Assembly (NCBI GenBank): GCA_013400115.1
Contig: VXBP01002396.1
Location: forward strand, 62,001 to 126,000
Reading direction: 5' to 3'
Length of the DNA: 64,000 nucleotides
Origin: Rhinopomastus cyanomelas
Lineage: Eukaryota; Chordata; Aves; Bucerotiformes; Rhinopomastidae
Shown piece after piece: positions 53,661 to 64,000 of this stretch. The notes beneath the pieces were generated by a model. It did not search any database and was not told the origin of the DNA. It saw only the letters and a list, made by a program, of their open reading frames with translations. Within the stretch, counting starts at the first letter, position 1; every line of letters begins with the position of its first letter. The translations under genes and the position numbers were made by a program.

Positions 53661-56600
53661 AGGCATTGACTACAGGAGATGTCAGATAACGAGAAAGGGA
53701 AGCTCTAGATTTCTGATGTGAGTGGGTAAATCCAAATAAGTTTGATGTATATGAAATGTGTAGAGGTTTGGGCCATTTAACACTATGGAGATGTTGATTC
53801 TGTGCTATAGTTCCACTTTATGCAAGTGGATAAACCAAAGAGCAGAATTACTGTTTAGAACATATTAAATCTTAGCCAAATGTTTCCAAACCTTCACAAA
53901 CTCTCTTTGTGAGTTTGTGGTTTCTCTTGAGTCATGACTCAGGTTGCAAGATTTTTTTTTCTGAAGGCACTGTTTGTATCTCTGTACAAAGTGGAGCACC
54001 ATTCAATAAATAAGTTTGTGACAAAACTAACCAAGTCTTGTTTCTGATTTCTAGCAGAAAAATCCTGTCCTCTTTGGTGTATCTGTTACAGCCAGCATGC
54101 TTAGGAAGTTCACAGTGCATCACCCATCTCGCTGTTGTGAGCAAAAGGACTGTTTCTGTGTAGCCTGTCAGCAGGAGAGAGGTGACTTGTTCTTTTATGG
54201 TATTTAAAGCACTTAGGAATGCCTGGTTAGGCGGCTCAGCAAAGAGCGTAAACATTCTCACGCAGTTTAGGGATGGTGTCTGGTGTAATGGAATGAAAAA
54301 GTTGTGCTTTTGACAAAACACAGAAGGAGGTTCATTTTGATTTAAGATAACTTCTTATTAGAACATGAACTTCATGACTCGGTTACACCATGATAATGAA
54401 GTTTTACATGCTTAATGTATGTCAGTTAACTAGCCCCAAGACTTAGTTTGTCTCTGCTGTGCCCCGTCCCCCTGTACAATCTCTTAAAGGGAAACAGTTG
54501 AAATGAGAGGAAGAAATGAAGTGGCTCACAGGAGGAAAGTCCTCTAATCATCATGAGCCACTCTTAACTTTACAAATTTAACACTGTAGAAACTCTAGAA
54601 TGAGAGTCATAAGTCCTTTAATTATTTAAACTCTCCTTAAGTACACATGCTGTAAGGTAGAAAATGTTGTAGCATCAGTTTTGAAAACTACTTCTTACTA
54701 CTGAAGTTACTTGTAGATGTAGTACAGATTCACTTGGGGATGTGTGTTTTGGTCTTGGCAAATACACATCTGCTTAATTTACAAAAAGCATCAAGGAACT
54801 CCTATGCATGACACGTGCCTTGGGTCACATGTAGTCATAGAGCTTAGGTGATGGCTATAAATAAATTAGAAAATGCACAGTAACAGGCAAAATATTATAG
54901 GAACACTAGAAGTACTGATTCTCGTCCTAACAGTGATCTTTGTGTGTAGGGAAATACTCTGCTACTCTGAGTTAGACTTTGCAGACGGTCAAGAGTCATT
55001 TAGCTTATTTTTCACTCAAGTGTTTAGTTTTTTAAAAATGCTCTTCCTCTCGGTGCTTCTGTTTTGGAAGTAAATAGGCAGCAGTTTTCCCAGTGGTGGT
55101 TGAGCAGGCATCTGCCTTGTGGTTCAAAACTTCTGTGAAACTGCTGTGTCTCTGTCCATAGCAAGCACAGGTGCATGTTCCCTGCAAAGCTGTGTTACTA
55201 GTGCTGAGACAAGTGTGGTAAGAAATTGAGAAGTACTTCGTGTGCAAGTTTAAAGATGGAAAAATCCCAGCGAATGTGAGGTTGTAAACAGAGAAGTTTG
55301 TGATAGCTGGATCATAAAAATGAAAGATCAGGCTTTATTAGTCATCGGGGGAAAAAAAGCTGTGTTTTGTTGTTAACAATCAATGAGCAGTAAGTCCCTT
55401 CCTATATATTATCGTATGTGTGTAAGAACCCAAACAAAACCACTTGGTAATGCTAAATGCTTACCTACAGATTGCCCAGTTCTGGCACGTTCCTGTCCCT
55501 GTGTTCAGAAAACCGCTGTTTAGGTGAGCAGACATCACTGTGTTTTTCATTGTTTCCTTGTGAGTGTTGCTGATGCAGATGACACAGTTCAGCAACCCAT
55601 GGGAGGGCTGAATGTACGCATTATATCCTGCAAAGTGATTTCTTTAATTGGGTTGCGCATGTTTCACAGCAGTGCAGCTGTCTTGTATGGATGTGAATAA
55701 TAATGACAATACTACGGTGTATTACAGTCATAAATAGAAAAATCTCAGCGTAGGATTTCCTGTCAGCTTTGCTGCTAACAACAACGCTGACTTTATAGTT
55801 GCTCTTGCCAGTAGCACTAGTGCAGTGAGTTGTGTGCTCAGCTTGTCAGAGTAGCTCTGGTTAGCGGCCTCAGACATCCCCAGGGAGCAACAGTCCCATT
55901 TTTACTCAGTAAACTACATCTAAACTTTGCTGTGCTTTCTGACTGCAGATCTTAACGTCAATCTCACGTGTTACAGAATGTGTGCAGGAATCGGCAAAGT
56001 GTTAAGCGATGTGTTATTAGCAGCCCAGCACTGAGAGTAGAGGTTTTAGTTCTCAACTGATGTCAGCAACACTTTTGTCCAAACCTCTGAGCTGTGTGCG
56101 GGCGATCTGGCATGTATCACGATCCTTTCATTCCAAACGTTAAAATGTTCCTTTTCATTTTTTTAAGACAGATTCGGAAATCTTGTCTGTGGGCAGAGTA
56201 GGAGCTGTATTATAAGAGACTATTTTTATTCTTTTTGGTATGTAATTTCCTATTACGATAGCCAACATGTTTGGATCAAATGTTAATGTTAGCTCACTCA
56301 GCAGCTGTGGAAGAAGGGTACTCATCGTTGCCAGGGTTTACGCAGAACATTGGATTCTAAAGCATGTTTGCATGTTTCGTCATATGCTGCTAAATATTTG
56401 AGTATAACTGTTTATTTTCTGTTGCCTAGCAGAGGGATGCAAGATACAGAATTTTATTACAAATCCACTTAATTTCTCCTATTATTTTGAAGGACTACAA
56501 GTTCACGTTGGTGACAGTAGTGAGGCTGTTGCAGCTACATCATGGGGTCTGTGCAGTTTTGCAAAACAGCAGCACATCGTGCTGCGGAGAAGCTGTGGAT

Positions 56601-59600
56601 TTGTAAGGCAGCTTTAATTTAGCTGTCACAAAGGACTTTGCCTGTCATCACCTGCAATCAAGTGATCAGTCTGTCAGAACTTGAAGTAGATGCTTGAAGC
56701 CAAATAAGAATTGAATTACTCTTTAGCTAGTGGTTGTGGCTACTTGATGTGACCACTGAAGAAGGCATCCTTATGTATATATCAGATTAAGTTTGTCTTT
56801 GAATGCCAGCAGTACTGATAAGGGATTAGATGTACCTGCCCCTAGTGAGTAATCAAACCTCCTGTTTCAGGCCAGGCTCTAGTTAGTACTAGAAATACAT
56901 CCTGTGCACCTACACCTAAGGGCTGTGTTAGTGCAGTCAGATGTTACAGAATTGTAAACTTTAACTTTTAAAACTCTATACTACTTAATTAGCTTCTCAG
57001 TTATCTCCACAGCATACAGTGTGTTTTCCTGACTTCCATGCTGCAGTCATTATTGCTACTGATACGTTTTATAAGTTTTTTCTACAGGCTCAGGGATTTT
57101 CTGTGTGAATATAGTCAGTCATCACCTACACTCTTGGTGTTCCTGAAATAAACTTCAGTTGAAAACATTTAATCTCTCAGTAGTTTGTATTCTTCCTAAC
57201 ACAGTCAAATATTGTTTATGAATTCTACTGCTTGAGTAACCTCCTATCTAAATTAAACTTCAAGTGGCAATTACTGTGAAAACTAACAGGAGAAAAAGCC
57301 TTTAAAACTGTAACATTGAAAATGGAGTTGCTTGTTGAGGAACCTTACTGCAATCTCCAGAGCTAAGCTTCTGAAGTAGACGCTGTTCCTCCTGAAATAT
57401 CTATGCTGTGATACCTACTCTGGAGCAAGTGTGGTCACTTTTCCAGCCTTTTGTGGTGCCAGACTGAGAGTAAGTGTGTACTGAGCAAGGCTCTGATGCT
57501 GTCCACATCTAGGACAATTGCTGCTGATGTTGGAGAGCTATAAAACAGGCTGTTGTTTCTCTTTGGCAAAGAGAACTAGCTGGCTGGATTAAATTCGCTA
57601 TTTAGGAAGGTAGATACAGGCTTTCTCACTTTTCAGAAGTAGTTTTGAGTTAAGTTGTGGCAAGTCTAAAGTAAGAATTTTGCCAGTTTCTACCTTGGAA
57701 GGCTTTTTTACCTCCTCCTCCTGAGACTTGCTGCAGAGGTGGCCATGTTAAAAAAATACCAGAAGGAAATAAAGCTGTTAAGAGCCACATTTTCATACAC
57801 ATGAGGCACTGGTGACTTGCTCAGCTTGGATTTTTACTAAAATACATATTTCCCTTTTGTGAGAATTAAACCCACCCCAGGGTTCTGATAGCGCTGTTGT
57901 GCCACTAGTAGCAAACAGGCCAGTGCAGAGAATGGGTGCTCTGCAGAGAAATCTGGAGAGGGCAGTGGTTACATGGCCTTTTCTAGGGCTTCTGCTGCCC
58001 AAATAACTTTAATCACTTTGAATGAAATTCCATCTCAGCTAACAGTTGGTCAGTATTGATTCTTTTTAAAAGTATTGGTGCCCTCACTCTTCTGAATTAA
58101 ATTATTTTGGCTCTGAGTGGCTGCGTTTAGTGAGGCAGAGTTCAGGCAGATTAAATTCTGAAGGTTTTTTTGCTACTTGCCTGCCTTTTTCAAAAGGTAA
58201 TTATCACTGGTGTGTGTTGTTTGAAGGATTATTACAGGTAGCTAATTTCCAGGTGGGGAGTTAACTGACCAATCCACACCATGGAACACACAACCCCTGA
58301 ATTAATGGCTAAACTGTGCTGTTTGCAGGAGGTTTGTACCTATAGGGATGCACTTTCCCCTGCAGTGCTTTTGTACAGTCTGTCACCCTGTTAGACCCGT
58401 ACAGCTGCAAACAGAACCACTGACGTGAGAACTTTGAAAGAACCAAAATACAAGTCTTCTGGAGAGTTTTAATTATTGTGGATAAGTGAAAGATCTGTTG
58501 ATGTGGGAGTGATCTCCTTGGCAAGCAGCACAACGGGACAAACTGGTAGGAGCATACAGAAACAAGCATTTAGCTGGGGGAACTAGCCACTTGTTAAACT
58601 GACTGACAGGAAACAAACGGCTGCATTTTGCTTCTGTTTCCTGAAAGGACAGACATGTATAAAACACAGTTTAGGGGGAAAAAACGAGTGCTTTGTAAAC
58701 TGGGAACAACCTAGAACTGGAGCTGGGACTGGGCTTTGTGTGAATGTTCTGCTAAAGCCATCATGTGCTTCCTGTGCTACTCTGACACCTGTTAATGCAG
58801 TCTGATGTAACAGGTTTCTGTCCTTCCCCAAAATAACAACATCAGCAGATTGCCTGCTTTTACAAAAGCCCCGCAGACAAGGCAAGTTTCGTTTCCAAAA
58901 ATACAGGCACCACCTGTTTGTGCGTGTTTATGGAATTTATCGACTTCTAGGTGAACTTACTGTAATTGAACCTACTATTAATCTCATGAAATGGGGATCT
59001 TAATCTATCTTGGATATGCAGACCATACATAAACCCCATGATACCTAACTTTATGCAGCACCTGTGTTCTAAACACTTCCTTGGCTTGTCTGACCACGAC
59101 ACCTACAATGGCATTTCAGTGGGTAGTTACACTGTCTTTACAGGAAACTTCAGAGAATTTCAGTCTGTCCAGTATCTGAGTCTAAACACGTGTTTGCACT
59201 ATAAACTATGTGGTGTTGCTCTCGGCTTTATTCGTGTTGCCCATTTTTAGTTGGCACAGCAACTTGTAAGCACCATTTTTAAACAACTGTTTCAGAGTCC
59301 TATAATAGCAGTGTACCAAAGATAAAAGGGCACTGCTTGGTGGTTGCTGAGTTAATCTGGAAATAGGAGACTTGCTTTTAGCTTGGTTATAGATGCCACA
59401 TTCTCAAATACTGGAATGCATTTACTAAGCAAACACTAAGGCTGCACCCCTGCCTCTCGTACCACCTGTCTTCTGCAAATCTGTGTAACTGGGCCTAACA
59501 GGTAGCAAGGTCTCTTAAGTTACAGGCAGGCAGTGTCTCAAAATAGCTCTCAGTAATGAAGTGAAAGTACTTTGCTGTGCATAACTTCAAAAAATGGTGG

Positions 59601-62065
59601 GTGGAGTTCTTGTCTTACAGGCATTCACAACTGAAGAAAGAAAATGAGGGGGAGAGAAGAGTCTCCACACTGTATTTTTGGTGCTATTATAATCTCAAAA
59701 TTGTCATGACAACTGTTTTTCTCATCAAGAATCTTGAGACTGCACTTTATTTTAAGGTCATGATTATCCTCCAGCTGATAAATGCTGAAGATGCATTGTT
59801 GAGTTCACTGTTCTATGTTCCCTTCTGTGATTGCAGTTCTGTCCTAAGGAAGAGATGTGCATGTAGTTACTCCCAGTCCCTTTCCTTAGAGGTGGTAACT
59901 TGGACATCTCACATCCCAAGTACTGTGTCTGTATGGACAGTCACTCTTTTAGCACGTGGGGCTTATAACCTCAGGCCATCTAGCTATTTTTGGTGAGGAG
60001 AAGGAAGTAACGAATGACTGATGCTTGGCATTCTTCAGATCTGCGTGAGACAAACTCTGTCTGAAACATTTCCTTTCAGAGAGTCAGCAACCAAACCAGA
60101 TCAGTAGTTTTTCTTCAAGAGATCCCCTTCCAGGTGTCTGCCGTACAGGACATTTTACATAGGGGTTCTGCTCTGAGCTTCTAACAGCTCAATCTGTCAT
60201 CAGCATTGCCGGTCAGTTGTAATGAAGATCCTGTCCAAACCTCTAGGTTTTATTGTTTGTTCTACCTTTACATGGCTGTTGATTATCCTGATGCAGGAGC
60301 CTGAACTTTTTTTGACTTCTTGAACTACAGTTGTGTATTCTAGCATCTGTCCTGGTGAAGTCAGGGAAATATAAATAAATTAGATACTGTAGCCTGTTTG
60401 TTTTGGTTGTGTTTATCACCTGCAGTTCACTGTAGTCTTTTAATTCCTTTGACAAAGGCTTCTGCATGTGGACTTCCTGACTACTTACAACAGGGAATGT
60501 GACCTATCCAGTCCCATTAAACATGGGAGTAGTGATTCATCAGGTACTGAGTAACAGTCTGTGGATGTGTAAGACTTAAAGGAAGAGGAAGCATCTTACT
60601 TTGCAGCCTACTTGTGTCACTGATGGATCTGTGTAGTCCTACAATACTCCTTGGAAGAGGGATGACTTTCAGTTAAGGATGAGTTGGTCTATACGCTTCT
60701 ATTTTCTGGTGTTTTGTCTAAGTCTGTGGTGTGGGTCTTAAGCAACAGAATCTGCGATTAAAACTGAGCTTTTAGTATTTCCAGCATGGCAAAAGCTACA
60801 GTTAGTCATTCCAAGTGGGTATTTGACTTTCGGCTCTATTGCATATTTCCATAAATGGCCAGAGTCTAGGCTAAGCAGATTACTTATGGAACCTGAAGTG
60901 AGCAGCACTGCTTGGTATGGGCTGATTATGCTTTTCACGCATATTCAGAACTGAAACCTCTCAGTGTTCTGTGCAGAAATAATCAGACTGTTGAGAGTCA
61001 TTTCCTGCTCAAATCTTTAATTCAGAAATTGTTACCCAGCCCGATGTTAACTTTGCAGTGCATTTTCACATTTCAGTGTTACAGCGAAGCTATAATTGAC
61101 CATTTTCAACTAACTGTAACATTTTAATTGTTGGGAAGTCAAGCCGTACTTTTGTAATAAAGTCCGCTGTCACAGACCCATGCTGTCACACTAGGTCTGC
61201 TTGTCTCATGGATAGCTCTAAATCCCATCAGCCAACAGGACTGCTCTAGCCAGCATCTGAGGAGACTCAATAGTAATGTGTGTGAGCGTATGCTCTCCTT
61301 TATGTCAAGGAACAGCTCTTCTGGAACTTCAGCTCTGCAGACGCTTTATCCAGCTGAAGCTACAGAAGACTGACTCACTGAAGCTTTCAGATCTTTGTTT
61401 TAACTACCTGATCAGTTATCTGGGTTCAAACTCTTTCCCCTCCATATGGTTTAAGGCTACAGCACAAGAGTTTCCACTATACAGCTACACTTTCTTTAAT
61501 TTTTCCTACTGTTAGAACGTGTGCTAAAAGTGAGGTTGCTTTTTTGTTTGAGAATTAATGTTTTCCCTTGTTCTGTAACAGATCTAGTCCTCACTTAAAT
61601 AATAATCTCTTGTCCAGCTTGAGTGTTCCCAGAGCTTAGCTTCAACCAATTTATCTGTGTCAGACACTTCTACATATTTAGAAGAAAACAAAAAAACCAA
61701 TCCATGAACTTTAACAAATAATCAAAGTAATGATGCTGTGCTGTCCCTCTGTATTTTTACATCTTGATGTGGTCAGTGCTGCCATGAGTAGCTGTGAAAG
61801 CCATTTCCTTCTATTTGGAATATTTCTTCTCCTGCTCAGCTTCCACTGTGACACAGCAACAAATAAACTCTCAGCAGCAAAATTCATTACAGTTGGCATT
61901 TTGCTTATCAGGTATGGACTACATTAACTAAGCATGACGACAACTGTGTAATTAAGCATTCTTAAGTAACTAGCTTCAAAGTAGTTACTTGTTAAATGCA
62001 TTGTGGTTGTCTCATTGACTATCCCAGCTGGAAATGCAGCTGAGTTAAGGCTCTAAAAAAGCTGT

Positions 62066-62253
62066 AAGTGAGGGTGACAGAGCACTGGAACAGGCTGCCC
62101 AGGGTGGTTGTGGAGTCTCCTTCTCTGGAGATGTCTAAGTCCCACCCGGATGTGTTCCTGTGTGACTTGGTCTAGGTGATCCTGCTGTGTCAGAGGGATT
62201 GGACTAGATGATCTTTTGAGGTCCTTTCCAATCCCTAATGATTCTACGATTCA
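62066..62253 (+). repeat. CR1 LINE 3' fragment, young subfamily
   Basis: GTGAGGGTGACAGAGCACTG to CTAATGATTCTACGATTC; close to the inserts at 32484 and 14433. Confidence 0.92.
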
Positions 62254-62429
62254 ACAATAGTTTTTCTGCTGAAATTAGTCTTTCTGGACTAGAAATCTAT
62301 TCTAATATTCCCTCAACCTTACTGTTAAAAGGTAGCAGTGCTTAATTTCACATCACGTAGAAGCCTGCCTGCTTTCTGTTTCTACATTAAGGGAAGTCTT
62401 GGTATTACAACAGCCATTGTCACTTCAAG

Positions 62430-62930
62430 TACTGGGGCCAGTTTTGTGTCCCTCACTTCAAGGAAGAGAGTGAGGGGCTGGATGGGTCCAGAGGAGCAAC
62501 GAGACTGGGGAAGGGACTGGAGGGAAAATCTGAGGAGGAGAAGCTGAAGGAGCTGGGTGTGTTTAGCCTGGAGGAGACTCAGGGATCGGGGGTGGGGGAC
62601 ACCTCCTCTTCCCCAGAAGGGAAGCTGTAGACAGGTAGGGGTTGAGCCCTTCTCCCAGGCAACTAGTGCCAGGACAAGAGGGCAAGGCCTGAAGCTGCCA
62701 GGGGAAGGTTAGATTTTAGGAAGCCCTTCTGCGATCAGAGACTGGAATGGACTGCCCAGGGCAGTGGTGGAATCCCCATGCCTGGAGGTGTTTAAGGACA
62801 GAATGGATGCGGAACTTGGTGTCCTGGTCTAGGTTATTGTGGTGATGTTAGGCCATGGGTTGGACTTGTTGGTCTTAGAGCTCTTTTCTAGCCTCAGTAA
62901 TAATCATAATAATAATTCTGTTATTCTGTA
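62430..62930 (+). repeat. CR1 LINE fragment
   Basis: About 500 bp including AGGAGCTGGGTGTGTTTAGC and GGTGGTGATGTTAGGCCATG-like 3' sequence (near 62840), ending in an ATAATAATTCTGTTATTCTG tail that has expanded as an AAT microsatellite. Confidence 0.88.
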
Positions 62931-63514
62931 ATTTATTTTCCTGCTGGTTTTTTTTCTCCTTCACTGTCTCCTGAGTCTTTTCCCCCACCTTCTAATGGGA
63001 TGGGTGCATGTAAACGCACAGAAGGGTGGCTTTTAACTTCCACTGAGTAGTTTGTCTGCAATATTTTAGATACAAAGCCAAGGAAATAAGCTGAGCCACT
63101 GCTGTCACACACAACAAGTGAAAAATCAGTCTTCAGCTAATACCCATTTTGGATTAGGATGACCATTAGAATTAACTGCATGTACAAAGATAACTTAAAT
63201 TTTAACTGAGTTTTAAGACAGTGAACAGAGCAGTCTGTTACCTTGTTTTTCAAGACTAAAGTGACTAGAATAGACAGTCTTTATTTTCATGGAAGTTGTG
63301 AAAGCAGGAAAGCTTGTCTTCAACTACTGGGATGGTCAACAAAGATAAAGCTGATCTAGGAGTGATTTAACTAAACCTGAACTAACACAAGTACTATTTT
63401 AACTTGAATTAGTCTTTAATGCCTCCTGCTCTTCAGATACGCCTATTGAAACTAATGGATTCAGAGTCTTGCTTCTTGATGACGTTTGCCTTACACTCTT
63501 TTGAAATAAAAGCT

Positions 63515-63674
63515 AGCAGACAGTAGAATGGAAAATTTATTAGTGCAAGTTGGTCACTCATTTTCTTCCAACAAGTACACAACAGCATCCCATGCTTAAC
63601 GTTATAAACACACCTGCAGTAAGGAATGAAAAGTTGAACTTGTCCTGTTGAACTTGTCTTGAAGTAACAATGTG
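63515..63674 (-). other. PSMA3: PSMA3 3' UTR with poly(A) signal
   Basis: A minus-strand AATAAA at 63536-63541 lies about 135 bases past the stop codon, giving a short 3' UTR typical of PSMA3. The cleavage site is estimated 15-25 bases further on. Confidence 0.75.
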
Positions 63675-63719
63675 TTACATATTGTCATCGTCTGATTCAT
63701 CTTCCTCTTTCAAAGATTC
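63675..63719 (-). CDS. PSMA3: PSMA3 last coding exon (20S proteasome alpha-7 subunit), 3' end of gene
   Basis: Read on the minus strand after acceptor TTTGAAACAG, the exon encodes ESLKEEDESDDDNM then TAA (63675-63677), the acidic C-terminal tail of proteasome subunit alpha type-3, which is phosphorylated by CK2 in known orthologues. Only 45 coding bases are in the window; the rest of the gene lies beyond the right edge, and 63722-64000 is its last intron. PSMA3 upstream of ARID4A in the same orientation agrees with mammalian synteny and supports the call. Confidence 0.94.
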   Translation of the reverse strand, partial: ESLKEEDESDDDNM

Positions 63720-64000
63720 CTGTTTCAAAATGTTTAATTAAAATCAGTTTAACAGTTGTTTTATCTTTCAGCCTATTTTAAGCTAAAAAAATTTTGCTGT
63801 AGCTGTGCAACCCTCTCAAATCTGTCCAAAGCCTGGCAGGCAGCAGGCTAGTTCCTATCTTCAGAAGATAATACTGAGCACCATCTTTATTTCTACAACA
63901 AATGCAAAGCTGTTAAATGCAGCAAGTTCTCTTCAAAACCCACTATAAGCAATGTGACTTACTACCTCTCCTACTCACTTGTAGCTGTGCAAGCCTGCTG
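63720..64000 (-). other. PSMA3: Last intron of PSMA3 (partial)
   Basis: Sequence upstream of the terminal exon acceptor. I looked for the penultimate exon (expected to end in a KYAK-like sequence before a GT donor) and did not find it before the window edge. Confidence 0.7.

Larger units (their letters stand above)
52961..63514. other. Intergenic region between ARID4A and PSMA3
   Basis: About 10.5 kb of AT-rich unique sequence with CR1 copies at 53385-53660, 62066-62253 and 62430-62930. No protein-coding exon is recognisable; open frames up to 139 codons (59577-59996, plus) resemble no protein I know. It could house exons of a divergent noncoding RNA. Confidence 0.7.

Noticed and set aside
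59577..59996. Plus-strand open frame of 139 codons between ARID4A and PSMA3
   Set aside because: No recognisable domain, no splice or promoter context; within chance range for this much AT-rich sequence.
1..64000. CRISPR arrays, bacterial operons, tRNA or rRNA genes, endogenous retroviral genes
   Set aside because: None seen. The repeats are dispersed CR1 copies, not direct repeat-spacer arrays, and no gag/pol/env-like coding or paired LTRs were recognised.

Overview
The window comes from a vertebrate nuclear genome and almost certainly from a bird. Small phase-consistent exons sit in AT-rich introns, there is a CpG-island promoter, and the dispersed repeats are nearly all CR1 LINE fragments, the dominant avian retroposon, with no Alu/B1/L1-type elements. 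The exact species cannot be told from the sequence.

One gene fills most of the window. ARID4A (AT-rich interaction domain 4A, RBP1/RBBP1) lies on the minus strand from a CpG-island promoter near 51.7-52.3 kb to a stop codon at 6094-6096 and a 3' UTR that probably ends near 4.36 kb. I placed all 23 coding exons by translation and splice sites. The reading frame is unbroken, every exon phase agrees, and the total is 3,768 coding bases (1,255 residues plus stop), close to the roughly 1,257 residues I recall for human ARID4A. The protein carries an N-terminal double Tudor, RBB1NT, ARID, chromobarrel, an LxCxE pocket-binding motif and a basic C-terminal coiled coil. It is a chromatin adaptor that links RB-family proteins to the SIN3-HDAC corepressor.

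At the right edge, also on the minus strand, is the last coding exon and 3' UTR of PSMA3 (20S proteasome alpha-7 subunit). PSMA3 upstream of ARID4A in the same orientation matches the mammalian gene order. The roughly 11 kb between them holds the ARID4A CpG island, a possible divergent plus-strand transcript start and three CR1 copies. The 4.3 kb downstream of ARID4A holds two CR1 fragments and an unexplained inverted repeat.

The best leads are these: (1) a second, intronic CpG island in intron 11 followed by a tiny ATG exon (M-E-E-N, perfect GTAAGT donor) whose phase joins exon 12, predicting an ARID4A isoform that starts at the ARID domain; (2) ten ATTGG (reverse CCAAT) boxes in 315 bp upstream of ARID4A, all in one orientation, with five of nine spacings at 41-43 bp; (3) a complete 171-bp hAT-type MITE in intron 12 with perfect 15-bp terminal inverted repeats and a perfect 8-bp target duplication; (4) a nested pair of CR1 insertions; (5) a 9-base shift in the exon 19 donor that accounts for a three-residue difference from the human protein as I recall it.
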